Assembly: GCF_013394595.1 (NCBI RefSeq)
Contig: NZ_CP053348.1
Span: 2,134,001-2,198,000, forward strand
Length of the DNA: 64,000 bases
Direction of reading: 5' to 3'
Origin: Winogradskyella forsetii
GTDB taxonomy: Bacteria; Bacteroidota; Bacteroidia; Flavobacteriales; Flavobacteriaceae
Positions 54,451 through 63,721 of the stretch are shown here, one piece after another. The notes below the pieces were generated by a model that searched no databases, was not told the DNA's origin, and saw only the letters and a program-made list of their open reading frames with translations. The first letter of the stretch is position 1. Every line of letters starts with the position of its first letter. Position numbers and translations under genes: made by a program.

Positions 54451-55758
54451 ATGAAAAGAATAATTGTCATATTCATAGTATGTGGAATATTTTCTTGTAA
54501 TCACGAGTCGGAGACTAATATAATTGAAAAGTCAGGACACTTTAGCGGAGTTTTTAAACATGGTAATTTTTCCGATAAGATAATATTTGAAATAGAACAA
54601 GATTCTTTAGGTTTCAATGCCTATTTTACAAGTTTAGAGCAAAATGCCAATCGGATTCCGTTTCAAAATATTGAAGTAAACGGCGATTCCATAAATTTTA
54701 AGTTACAAAGTGATTTTCACACTTACTCTTTTCAAAATAAATGGATAGATCATTACGGTTCACTTCAGGGTTCACTTACTGTTGACTCTATTAGTACTCT
54801 ATACACATTAGAAAAGAAACTTTTAGATAATAGCAGTACTCCAAAAAGTGAGGAAGTTAGTTTTGATTCCAATGGATTAAATCTAAATGGCACTATTTGG
54901 TATCCAAATAGCAATGAAGGAAAATCCGTTGTAATTGTAACTTCTTCAGGAAACTCAGACCGAAGTGCTTCACGTGCAGAAGCCATACTATTTGCTCAAA
55001 GGGGATTTACTACATTCCATTATGACAAAAGAGGTACTGGAAATTCTGAGGGCAATTGGAATATGGCAACAATTGAAGAACTAGTAGCAGATGATATCAC
55101 AGCAATAGAGTATTTCTCTAACAAGACAGGGATTCCACTTCGAGAAATAGGAATAAAAGGGAGTAGTCAGGGAGCTACTAAAATACCTTACATTCTAGGT
55201 AAATTGGAAAATTTGAAATATGGGATTATAGTAAGTTGTCCTGGAGTTACCTTACTAGAAAGTGATTTAAATTATTGGAAGAATAGAAATGCAGCTATTA
55301 TTGGAAATGAGATTGAAGCTGCCATTAAATTTCAACGAAAGGTTTTTGAATTTATAGCTGGTAAACTTTCCAGAACAGATTTAGAAAAGGCTATAAACAA
55401 TGAAAAATCCAATTCGTGGTTTACCAATGCATGGATACCAAATTTAGACGAAGTCCAGACAGATAAAAAACTTCTATATAGTCCAATACTTTACTTTGAA
55501 ACAACAAAGCAACCTGTGCTAATTCTCCAAGGAACAAAAGATGAAATAATACCAGAAAATAGTTATAAAGTCATTTCAGAGGCACTGATAAAATCAGACA
55601 ATGATAATTTTAAAACTGTTTTATTAGAAGGAGCCTCTCATTCAATGTATTACATTGGCGAAAGTGATTTTCCTTATTGGTCTAAATTGCATCCTGATTA
55701 TTTAATAGCAATTGAAAAATGGATAAATACTATTTCTAATAATATAGATAAAAAATAG
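54451..55758 (+). CDS. alpha/beta-hydrolase lipoprotein
   Basis: A 435-residue protein with a lipoprotein signal (MKRIIVIFIVCGIFSC, cysteine 16). An N-terminal beta domain (to about 130) is followed by an alpha/beta hydrolase: YDKRGTGNSEG, the nucleophile elbow GSSQG, ILQGTKDEIIP (acid) and EGASHSMY (histidine). Such enzymes are envelope esterases or peptidases; the substrate is unknown. Confidence 0.8.
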   Translation: MKRIIVIFIVCGIFSCNHESETNIIEKSGHFSGVFKHGNFSDKIIFEIEQDSLGFNAYFTSLEQNANRIPFQNIEVNGDSINFKLQSDFHTYSFQNKWIDHYGSLQGSLTVDSISTLYTLEKKLLDNSSTPKSEEVSFDSNGLNLNGTIWYPNSNEGKSVVIVTSSGNSDRSASRAEAILFAQRGFTTFHYDKRGTGNSEGNWNMATIEELVADDITAIEYFSNKTGIPLREIGIKGSSQGATKIPYILGKLENLKYGIIVSCPGVTLLESDLNYWKNRNAAIIGNEIEAAIKFQRKVFEFIAGKLSRTDLEKAINNEKSNSWFTNAWIPNLDEVQTDKKLLYSPILYFETTKQPVLILQGTKDEIIPENSYKVISEALIKSDNDNFKTVLLEGASHSMYYIGESDFPYWSKLHPDYLIAIEKWINTISNNIDKK

Positions 55759-55822
55759 GCGAAATAGATAGTATTAAACAGATGCTTTTTTGACTCATTT
55801 CTACCATTATATTTATAAAACA

Positions 55823-56113
55823 TAAATTGAGTTTTTAGACAACGTAACAATTCAAGTTGCCGAAATGGAAGTTTCTGCCTTATGGTATGAAAACGTGTTG
55901 AAACTGAAAACCAATCAGCTAACTTAATGGGTAGACTTTCCAATCTTTTTAATTTCTGGGAAAATAGGAATTGCATTATTTCCAAAAAATACAACTTAAA
56001 CTAAAATAGAACCAATTTCCAAAAATGTGAAAATTGACCAATTCGCCATGAATGTAACAAATGAAAATTTAAAAAAATTACAAATAATTGCTTTTTCTTA
56101 ACAAACTTCACAA
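55823..56113 (+). pseudogene. VOC (glyoxalase-like) gene with several in-frame stops
   Basis: In one frame from about 55826 the sequence reads IEFLDNVTIQVAEMEVSALW..., a VOC-family start, then continues with DFPIFLISGKIGIALFP and NVKIDQFAMNVTNENL. It is broken by TAA at least three times with no frameshift. The 3' part is lost or unrecognisable. Confidence 0.65.
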
Positions 56114-56339
56114 AATCCACTCGAACTTTCAATTTCTTGAGTACTTGCTAAATTAACTGCTTATCCGCTCTCTAACAAAACATACAAAGCCTTTGAAAAA
56201 TTTGTAGACAAACTTCAAATTAAAAATGAAATTTAGGTTGAAAAAGTTTAATACAACTTTTTAAAAGCATTATTCACATAGTTGAAAGTAATACTATTAA
56301 ATATTTGTTAATATAATCTTACTAAATACAAATTAATTC
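56114..56339 (+). other. gene-poor stretch
   Basis: AT-rich sequence with no supported gene; it may hold more of the decayed VOC gene and the upstream region of the carbonic anhydrase gene. Confidence 0.4.
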
Positions 56340-56347
56340 TATTTTTG
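56340..56347 (+). promoter_or_regulatory. possible Bacteroidota promoter box (TATTTTTG)
   Basis: TATTTTTG fits TAnnTTTG and lies 30 bases before the carbonic anhydrase ATG. No clear -33 element is seen. Confidence 0.45.
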
Positions 56348-56377
56348 TTTAAGTATTAACCTAATAATTTAAACACA

Positions 56378-57142
56378 ATGAAAAAGCCAACATTACCATT
56401 AATTGCGTTATCCATAGTATTACTTTTAACTTCATGTCAAGAAACCAAAAAGACAAGTATAGAAACGCAACAGACTCAAGAACTGGTGGAAGAAAAAGTT
56501 GTGGGTAGTATTTTAACTGCCGTGGAACAAGCCAGTATGACACCACAAGAGATTATAGGAAGATTAAAGAAAGGAAACGAGAATTTTATAAATAATAACT
56601 TGACCCAGCGTGACCATTCTGAGCAAAGAAGAAAAGCTACAATTGGTCAATTTCCCAAAGCATTCGTGCTTTCTTGTGTGGATAGTCGCGTACCAGTAGA
56701 AGATGTTTTCGATTTAGGGATTGGAGATATTTTTGTTGCCAGAGTAGCAGGTAATATCGAGAATACAGATATTGTAGGCTCAATGGAATTTGCTACTGCA
56801 GTTGCGGGTTCAAAGGTTGTAATTGTGATGGGGCATACGGCTTGTGGAGCTGTAAAATCAACCATAGATCAAGTAGACGCAAGGTCTTTAGGGATGACAT
56901 CATTAGCTGATTTAATGGCTGAAATCGAACCAGCTGTAATTGAAACAGAATTACAAGGTGAACGCGATTCAAAAAATACTATTTACACCAATAATGTAAT
57001 AAATAACAATGCGATAAGAACAGTAAAAAATATCAGAGAAGCCTCTCCAACATTAGCAAAAATGGAGGATGATGGAAAGATAATGATAGTTTCTGCTATT
57101 TATGATATGGAAAGTGGAACGGTCTTATTTAATAATGATTAA
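56378..57142 (+). CDS. beta-class carbonic anhydrase lipoprotein
   Basis: A 254-residue protein with a lipoprotein signal (lipobox cysteine 20) and a beta-carbonic anhydrase domain: CVDSR at 100-104 gives Cys100, Asp102 and Arg104; GHTACGAV gives His153 and Cys156, the other zinc ligands. It interconverts CO2 and bicarbonate, here probably in the periplasm, which is less usual than a cytoplasmic place. Confidence 0.88.
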   Translation: MKKPTLPLIALSIVLLLTSCQETKKTSIETQQTQELVEEKVVGSILTAVEQASMTPQEIIGRLKKGNENFINNNLTQRDHSEQRRKATIGQFPKAFVLSCVDSRVPVEDVFDLGIGDIFVARVAGNIENTDIVGSMEFATAVAGSKVVIVMGHTACGAVKSTIDQVDARSLGMTSLADLMAEIEPAVIETELQGERDSKNTIYTNNVINNNAIRTVKNIREASPTLAKMEDDGKIMIVSAIYDMESGTVLFNND

Positions 57143-57188
57143 ATTTTAAAATTCTATTGAAAGATAGAAAAACGTAGCACAGCAAGTT

Positions 57189-57306
57189 CTATATAAAATA
57201 GCAGTTAAGTGCAAACTACAGGATTTGTAATTAACTGCTATTTTTGATGTAATCTAGAAGTAATAGCGCTTTTTTAATTCACTACGTTTCATATAAATAC
57301 TTGTTT
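57189..57306 (+). repeat. relic of an attC-like site
   Basis: TATATAAAATAGC on the left and ACTACGTTTCATATA on the right match the stem arms of the TATAAAACATAGC/GCTACGTTTCATA class; the ends and the AAC/GTT triplets are not preserved. It lies between the carbonic anhydrase gene and the next small gene. Confidence 0.5.
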
Positions 57307-57326
57307 AAGAAATTAATAAAAAAACA

Positions 57327-57638
57327 ATGATACTATCAAACAGCAGAACATTATTAGAAGATATTAGTGAAGCTAAAAACTTCGGTTATTCAGAAGAATT
57401 TATGTTCAGAAAAGACAAATTAATAGGTAGACTAAATGACGTTTCGTATAAGAAAGAAGAATGTCAGCTGGTTGAGTATTGCGTTCATGAAAATGCAAGT
57501 GACCCATCAGAACAATCAATATTGTTTCTAATAGAATGTGTGGACGGAACCAAGGGCTGCTTAAGTTCTGCCTATGGCATTTATGCTGAAGCAGAATTAC
57601 TTGAGTTTTGTTTATCATTAAGAAAAAAGTTTAATTAA
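57327..57638 (+). CDS. conserved small protein (Bacteroidota family often named phosphoribosylpyrophosphate synthetase)
   Basis: A 103-residue acidic protein with NFGYSEEFMF near the start and GCLSSAYGIYAEAE near the end. This layout resembles a short Bacteroidota family whose database name (phosphoribosylpyrophosphate synthetase) is surely wrong given its size. Role unknown. Confidence 0.6.
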   Translation: MILSNSRTLLEDISEAKNFGYSEEFMFRKDKLIGRLNDVSYKKEECQLVEYCVHENASDPSEQSILFLIECVDGTKGCLSSAYGIYAEAELLEFCLSLRKKFN

Positions 57639-58118
57639 TGCTGTTAACAGCTACAAATAACATTTAGATAGAGCAATCCGTTTTAGATGGTATTGATAAT
57701 AAATTAAAATCCATATGGCTAATTACTCGTAATGGAAACACACGGAAAATCCTGCAGATTTAACTTTGGTTGGTTTTCTTTTGCTTAATTAGTATCAATT
57801 AACGCATCAAATGTCTAGAACTGGCGCAAAAGGAGCTTTGCCCTAAGGCTTTTTTGCTGCAGTCCTTGTCTTGTGCAATAAAATAAGGTGTTCATGTATC
57901 AAAAAGCTAAAGTGGCTTTAGGTTCAAAAAGATTGATTGAAAACGTTCAGAATATTGATATTAAAATACGAATGACAAATGAATTGTTAACTTATGAAGT
58001 ACGATGATAAAATAACAAGTAAAACCCCATTAAATTATCACCAAAATACATTTCCATTAAAATCAAGATGACCTCAGAAAATTAATATCCTTTCATCGTT
58101 AGAATTTAATAAATGACC
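57639..58118 (+). other. intergenic stretch with no clear gene
   Basis: About 480 bases. The only candidate is a 37-codon frame at 57894-58007 (MYQKAKVALGSKR...), too short and unsupported to call. A CCCTAAGGCT/TTTTTGCTGC stretch near 57841 has no recognised role. Confidence 0.4.
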
Positions 58119-59336
58119 TTACTCATTTAACAAATCATCAACAAACCCTTCAAATTCGGCCTTAAACTCTTCATATTTCTCTCCTGTGGCAGGTCCATTA
58201 AAGCCCGTATGAATTTTACGTACTTTACCAGTTTTATCAATAAAAATTGAAGTGGGATAAGACAACACATGATTCAACATCGGTAATTTTTCTTGGGCTT
58301 TAGACTTATCGGATGTGCCGTATTGTGCTAAAAGAATAGGATAGCCAATATTTAGTTTTTCTCTCAACCTAGTAATACTATTAAAAGCTTTGCTTTCGGT
58401 TTTTGCATACTCAAAAGCCAAGGCAACGATTTCAAAATCCCTGTCTTTGTTTGCGTCATAGAATTTTGAATAATATTTACTTTCATCCAAACAATTTGGA
58501 CACCAGGTACCCATAATTTGTACAATAACTACTTTATCTTTATAACGCTCATCATTTAATGAAATCATGTTTCCATCTTCATCAGGAAATGAAAATTTCA
58601 AACCATCATAACCATCCTTCAAAAACGTTAAATTGTTGGCGCTCGGTAATTCAAATGTTTCATTACGTTTCGCAACAAAAGGTTCTTTCCAATGGTTTCC
58701 CGAATAAAATTGGCCGTCCATTGTTGAGTCTGTTACTATCGCCGTAAATAGAAAAGCATGCGCACCATCAAATGTGGAAAGCTTCATTTGGTTCCCGTCC
58801 ATTACGCCTTCCAGATACCGATAATCTCCTGTAGTGGTCCTAAATGTCCCAGTAACCTTATTCCCTTTTTGTTTGAAAATCCCTTTGGCACTGTATTCGT
58901 CCCCTTCCACCCCTTTACTGAAAACCGTTTTCCAAATGCCTTCAACATTTTGCGTTGCCTTAGATTCCATAATAAAACGACTGTCAGTATTATATTCAGC
59001 GGTAAAAGGCACTACCCTACCTAAACTTTCCTTTACATAACTACCCTTTAAATTATTATCTACAAAAGCAGCGGCAATATAACCTTCAAATACCGGTGCT
59101 TTTATAAAAACAGAATCATTTCTGTATTGAATCTCGTCAACTTCTATGACTTCTTCAGCATTATAAATATATAATTCCTTCGGTGATTTTACTTCAAAAA
59201 TAAACGGTAACTCTTCCTCATCCTTAACTTCTAAAACGGCTCTGTAGTTCCCGGTTTTAAGTTGTATTTGTTTTTTGGCTTCTTCCTTACAAGAGTAAAA
59301 AACTAAAATGATAAAAGAAACAATTAGATGTCGCAT
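58119..59336 (-). CDS. TlpA/thioredoxin-like lipoprotein
   Basis: A 405-residue lipoprotein (cysteine 16 in FYSCKEE). The N-terminal 230 residues form a beta-rich DUF4369-like domain; the C-terminal part is thioredoxin-like with WCPNC (Cys279 and Cys282). It probably handles thiol-disulfide exchange in the periplasm. Transcribed opposite to pheT. Confidence 0.8.
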   Translation of the reverse strand: MRHLIVSFIILVFYSCKEEAKKQIQLKTGNYRAVLEVKDEEELPFIFEVKSPKELYIYNAEEVIEVDEIQYRNDSVFIKAPVFEGYIAAAFVDNNLKGSYVKESLGRVVPFTAEYNTDSRFIMESKATQNVEGIWKTVFSKGVEGDEYSAKGIFKQKGNKVTGTFRTTTGDYRYLEGVMDGNQMKLSTFDGAHAFLFTAIVTDSTMDGQFYSGNHWKEPFVAKRNETFELPSANNLTFLKDGYDGLKFSFPDEDGNMISLNDERYKDKVVIVQIMGTWCPNCLDESKYYSKFYDANKDRDFEIVALAFEYAKTESKAFNSITRLREKLNIGYPILLAQYGTSDKSKAQEKLPMLNHVLSYPTSIFIDKTGKVRKIHTGFNGPATGEKYEEFKAEFEGFVDDLLNE

Positions 59337-59523
59337 AGGTGTTTTTAGACTAAAAATTTATCAAAATTCGGCAATTAGAATGATTTTTCATCATTAATAC
59401 CGAATTGAATTATAATTACAACCTTTTCAGACACTTTTCTATTCTGAAAACGCCAACAAATACTATTAATCCTTTCCGTATTAAAAATTATCATTTCCTG
59501 TTTTAATAGGTATCAACTATTAC

Positions 59524-59531
59524 TATCTTTG
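59524..59531 (+). promoter_or_regulatory. Bacteroidota promoter box (TATCTTTG) of pheT
   Basis: TATCTTTGCAC is a textbook TAnnTTTG -7 element 21 bases before the pheT ATG. The -33 element is weak. Confidence 0.55.
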
Positions 59532-59551
59532 CACCTTGATTAAATTGACAC

Positions 59552-61981
59552 ATGAAAATATCATACAACTGGCTAAAACAGTTTTTAAAAACCGATTGGG
59601 ACGCTGAAAAAACTGGCGAATTACTTACTGATCTTGGTTTGGAAATAGAAGGCATTGAGACCTACGAATCCGTTAAAGGCGGATTAAAAGGTATCGTTGT
59701 TGGCGAAGTTTTAACCTGCGAGCAACACGAAAACGCAGACCGACTTAAAGTAACTACTGTTGATATTGGTGAAGATGCACCTTTGCAAATCGTTTGTGGC
59801 GCGCCAAATGTAGCCTCTGGACAAAAAGTACCTGTGGCAACCATAGGAACTACACTTTATACACCAGAAGGTGAAGCTTGGACAATTAAAAAGGGTAAGA
59901 TTCGAGGCGAAGAAAGTCACGGAATGATTTGTGCTGAAGATGAATTGGGCCTTGGCGAATCGCATGATGGTATCATGGTTTTGGATTCAGAAATAAAAGT
60001 GGGCACACTTGCTGCTGACCTCTTTAAAGTTGAAACCGATCAAGTTTTTGAAATTGGCCTAACCCCTAACCGAGCAGATGCCATGAGCCATTATGGAGTA
60101 GCTCGAGATCTCAAAGCAGGTTTGTTACAGAAAGAAATTTCTTTGGAACTTATTACACCTTCAGTCAGTTCATATCATGTAGATGCCAGAGCACTTAAAA
60201 TTGATGTTGATGTAAAGGATTATGAAAAAGCACCTCGTTATTGTGGTGTTACAATATCGGGTTTAAAAGTGGAACCGTCTCCTGCTTGGTTACAGCATCG
60301 CCTAAAATCCATTGGCTTATCTCCTATCAACAACCTTGTTGATATCACAAATTATGTATTACATGAATTAGGTCAACCCTTACATGCCTTCGATGCTGAT
60401 AAAATTAAAGACCGGAAAATTGTGGTTAAAACCTGCAAAACTGGAACAAAATTTACAACCTTAGATGGTGTTGTTCGTGAATTGCATGAAGATGATTTAA
60501 TGATTTGCGATTCTCAAAAACCGATGTGTATTGCCGGTGTTTTTGGCGGCATCGATTCTGGAGTTACGGAAAACACAACCCGTATTTTCTTGGAAAGCGC
60601 CTATTTTAATCCTGTGAGCGTAAGAAAAACAGCGAAACGTCATGGCTTAAACACCGATTCATCTTTTAGGTTTGAAAGAGGCATTGATCCCAATCTTACT
60701 GAATATGCATTAAAACGCGCTGCTCTATTGATTCTTGATATTGCAGGAGGCGAAATTACAAGTGATATCGTTGATGCTTACCCAAAAAAGATAAAGGACT
60801 TTGAGGTTCGATTGAGTTTTGACAATGTAAAAAAGTTAATTGGTGAGGAAATCCCAAAGGAAACCATAAAAAGCATTCTTACCTCTTTAGATATCAAAGT
60901 AAATAATGTTACTGAAGCAGGATTAGGTTTAACTGTGCCTGCTTACAGAAACGATGTACAACGTGAAGCTGATATTATTGAAGAAATACTGCGAGTGTAT
61001 GGTTACAATAATATTGCCACTACAACTAAATTGAATGCCTCGATTTCCAATTCATCTCGATTTGAAGATTATAAACTTCAGAATATTATAGGAAATCAAT
61101 TGGTCTCTCATGGGTTCTTTGAGATTTTGGCAAATTCCTTAACCACACCTAAATACGTGGATTTAAGTAAAGACTTAAATGAAGACCATAATGTAAAAAT
61201 GCTGAATCCGTTGAGCAATGATTTGGAAGTCATGCGTCAGTCACTGTTGTTTTCAGGATTAGAAGCCGTTGCCCATAATATCAATCGAAAACGAGATGAT
61301 TTAAAATTGTTCGAATTTGGAAAAACATATCATCAATATTCATCAGATGTGCGAGAAGAACATAAACATTTGTCGCTTTTTGTAACAGGAAATAAATCTG
61401 AAGAACGCTGGAACACTTCTTCCAGTCCAAGTGATTTCTTTTATTTAAAAGGGACTGTTGAAGTGGTTTTGGAACGTCTAGGCTTAACAAAGTTTAAGTC
61501 TGCACCAACTAAATCTGACGTATTTAGCGAAGGGATGAGTCTATCCATAGGAAAGAAAATAATGGTGGATTTCGGTTTGGTTAAAAAATCGGTATTGAAA
61601 CATTTTGGAATTTCCCAAAACGTATTATTTGCTGATTTTAATTGGGATAATGTATTGGACATGGCGCAACATAACAAAATTAAGTTTAGTGCCATTTCTA
61701 AATATCCAGAGGTTAGACGCGATTTTGCTTTACTTTTGGATAACAACGTTACATTTGAAGACATCAATACCATCGCCAAACAAACTGAAAAGCAATTGCT
61801 AAAAAGTGTGAATCTATTTGATGTCTATGAAGGCAAAAATTTACCAGCTGGCAAAAAGAGTTATGCTGTTAGTTTTATTCTTCAAGATGAACACAAAACT
61901 TTAAATGATAAACAGATAGACAAGATCATGTCTAAGCTTCAATCTAATTTTGAGACTAAACTTGGAGCTGAACTGCGTTAA
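59552..61981 (+). CDS. pheT: phenylalanyl-tRNA synthetase beta subunit
   Basis: An 809-residue protein, the usual length. It has the EMAP/OB-fold tRNA-binding domain (about 40-150), the B3/B4 domain with LTPNRADAMSHYGVARDL, the B5 domain, the pseudo-catalytic core and the C-terminal ferredoxin-fold anticodon-binding domain (about 715-809, ending GAELR). With PheS it charges tRNA-Phe. ATG 59552 gives the conserved MKISYNWLKQF start. Confidence 0.97.
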   Translation: MKISYNWLKQFLKTDWDAEKTGELLTDLGLEIEGIETYESVKGGLKGIVVGEVLTCEQHENADRLKVTTVDIGEDAPLQIVCGAPNVASGQKVPVATIGTTLYTPEGEAWTIKKGKIRGEESHGMICAEDELGLGESHDGIMVLDSEIKVGTLAADLFKVETDQVFEIGLTPNRADAMSHYGVARDLKAGLLQKEISLELITPSVSSYHVDARALKIDVDVKDYEKAPRYCGVTISGLKVEPSPAWLQHRLKSIGLSPINNLVDITNYVLHELGQPLHAFDADKIKDRKIVVKTCKTGTKFTTLDGVVRELHEDDLMICDSQKPMCIAGVFGGIDSGVTENTTRIFLESAYFNPVSVRKTAKRHGLNTDSSFRFERGIDPNLTEYALKRAALLILDIAGGEITSDIVDAYPKKIKDFEVRLSFDNVKKLIGEEIPKETIKSILTSLDIKVNNVTEAGLGLTVPAYRNDVQREADIIEEILRVYGYNNIATTTKLNASISNSSRFEDYKLQNIIGNQLVSHGFFEILANSLTTPKYVDLSKDLNEDHNVKMLNPLSNDLEVMRQSLLFSGLEAVAHNINRKRDDLKLFEFGKTYHQYSSDVREEHKHLSLFVTGNKSEERWNTSSSPSDFFYLKGTVEVVLERLGLTKFKSAPTKSDVFSEGMSLSIGKKIMVDFGLVKKSVLKHFGISQNVLFADFNWDNVLDMAQHNKIKFSAISKYPEVRRDFALLLDNNVTFEDINTIAKQTEKQLLKSVNLFDVYEGKNLPAGKKSYAVSFILQDEHKTLNDKQIDKIMSKLQSNFETKLGAELR

Positions 61982-62044
61982 CTTATTCTGCAGGAACTAA
62001 CAAAGGCTTTAAAGCATATACGTGTTGGAAAGCTTTTGTTGGTT

Positions 62045-62794
62045 TTATGCTTCAATCAAATTTTTCTTGATCTTTTTAATTTTCTTCTTTTTCTTTTTAG
62101 GCTTAAATCGAAGTCTTAGTTTTTCAAAATTCATTTCTATATACACAATTAGCGCATAGAAGAAAATAGCACCACCTGACATTTCTAAAAACTCTTCAAA
62201 ACTATACATTAAAGCATAAGTTAACGTGTCTTCACCATGCACTTCTGCATGCAATCCGCCAAGCATTTCCATTCCAACAGCACCTGACACAAAAACCACA
62301 CCTGCCAAAATAAAAAGTTTCAAAATCTTTTTTGGTAAACTCATCATAAACTTAAAATAAGCAATACCAAGAATCACGACAATCGCCATATATGGGATAA
62401 ACCATGCAAAATAGAGTAAGCCAGAAGTATTGAAAAGCGCTTCCATCGGAGCTCTAAGTTGTTCATGAATTTGAATCATTTCATCTAAAGAAATAAATAC
62501 AAATATCAAGGACAAGCCTATCCAATGCCAGAATCGTCCACCAATGGCTCTGTTACCGTAAGCAATTAATGCTAATAAAATAGCATCAGCGAGTAAAACC
62601 AAGGATGAAAAATAAGTGGGTAAATTGGCTTCTAAATTTACATTTAAGAGTTTAACCAGCAGTCTTGTAACCTTATCCTCTACTCCTGCAGTATTAAAAA
62701 TTAAATAAACAGAAATTAAATTCCCTAATGATAATAGTCCAATGGCAATAAAAAGGTTACGAAGAATCTTGGACTTTCGTATTTTAAATTTCAT
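62045..62794 (-). CDS. multi-span membrane protein of unknown function
   Basis: A 249-residue protein with about six membrane spans and a highly basic C-terminal tail (KPKKKKKKIKKIKK). Transcribed towards pheT; the ends are 63 bases apart. No family name can be given with confidence. Confidence 0.65.
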   Translation of the reverse strand: MKFKIRKSKILRNLFIAIGLLSLGNLISVYLIFNTAGVEDKVTRLLVKLLNVNLEANLPTYFSSLVLLADAILLALIAYGNRAIGGRFWHWIGLSLIFVFISLDEMIQIHEQLRAPMEALFNTSGLLYFAWFIPYMAIVVILGIAYFKFMMSLPKKILKLFILAGVVFVSGAVGMEMLGGLHAEVHGEDTLTYALMYSFEEFLEMSGGAIFFYALIVYIEMNFEKLRLRFKPKKKKKKIKKIKKNLIEA

Positions 62795-63091
62795 AAAAAA
62801 TGGTTATAACAAAGACAAATAGGGAGTTTGTCTTGAGAATAATTTGAATAGATTAATAGCTTGAGCTTTCTAAAGTAGAAATTTTCACCAATTTTAATGA
62901 ATAAACTATTCAAACGACCTATAACTTCGTTTAAATGCATTAAAACTCAAAGGTTCACAGATTATAAATCATTGAATTATAAATATTTAAATATTATTTA
63001 AACGCTGATTAATAATTTAAAATATTATACTTTCTTTAATATAAATATGCTTAAAAGTTACTATTTTTAACATTCACATAAATTTATAAAA
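62795..63091 (+). other. divergent intergenic region
   Basis: AT-rich region of about 300 bases between two divergent genes; it should carry both promoters, but no clear TAnnTTTG box was located. Confidence 0.4.
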
Positions 63092-63592
63092 ATGGCTCAT
63101 ATAACATTAGGAGGCGATCCTATAGAAACGATAGGAAGTTTACCATCTACTGGGAACAAAGCACCAGATTTTAAACTTACAGCAACGGACTTATCAAATA
63201 AATCAATCTCAGATTACGAGGGGAATCGATTGATTCTAAATATCTTTCCGAGTATAGATACTGGTACTTGTGCCACATCGGTAAGGACTTTTAACGAAAA
63301 AGCAGCACAATTGGATAACACTAAAGTATTGTGCATCTCAAAAGACCTACCATTTGCATTAAATCGTTTTTGTGGTGCAGAAGGATTGGACAATGTGGAA
63401 AGCCTGTCGGATTTTAAAACGGGTAACTTCGGAAGAGATTATGGTTTAACTTTTAAAACTGGGCCTTTGGAAACATTATTATCACGTTGCATAGTGGTCA
63501 TTGATAAAGATGGCACAATTTTACACACCGAACAAGTTCAAGAAATTAAGGATGAGCCGAATTACAAAGCTGCCTTAGAAGCTTTGAAATGA
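63092..63592 (+). CDS. tpx: thiol peroxidase (Tpx)
   Basis: A 166-residue peroxiredoxin of the Tpx subfamily: peroxidatic Cys60 in DTGTCATSVRTFN and resolving Cys94 in NRFCGAEG, positions and motifs typical of Tpx. It reduces hydroperoxides with thioredoxin. Length matches the family. The 3' end is repeated just downstream. Confidence 0.95.
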   Translation: MAHITLGGDPIETIGSLPSTGNKAPDFKLTATDLSNKSISDYEGNRLILNIFPSIDTGTCATSVRTFNEKAAQLDNTKVLCISKDLPFALNRFCGAEGLDNVESLSDFKTGNFGRDYGLTFKTGPLETLLSRCIVVIDKDGTILHTEQVQEIKDEPNYKAALEALK

Positions 63593-63685
63593 TTTTCATT
63601 TAATTACAAAGCTGCCTTAGAGGTTTTGAAATAGCTTTTTTATTTAATTATAAACGGTTATTGATGCTTTGAAATAAAATTCGAA
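63560..63685 (+). repeat. tandem repeat copied from the 3' end of tpx
   Basis: The last codons and stop region of tpx (AATTACAAAGCTGCCTTAGA..., from 63560) recur at 63602 and, more degenerate, at 63646, with a period of about 42-44 bp. Only the first copy is part of the gene. Confidence 0.75.
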
Positions 63686-63721
63686 AAGAACTAAACAGAT
63701 TCTGAACAAATTTCAGAATAC

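Noticed and set aside
57894..58007. 37-codon frame after the small conserved gene
   Set aside because: Too short, no family, and no evidence of expression signals.
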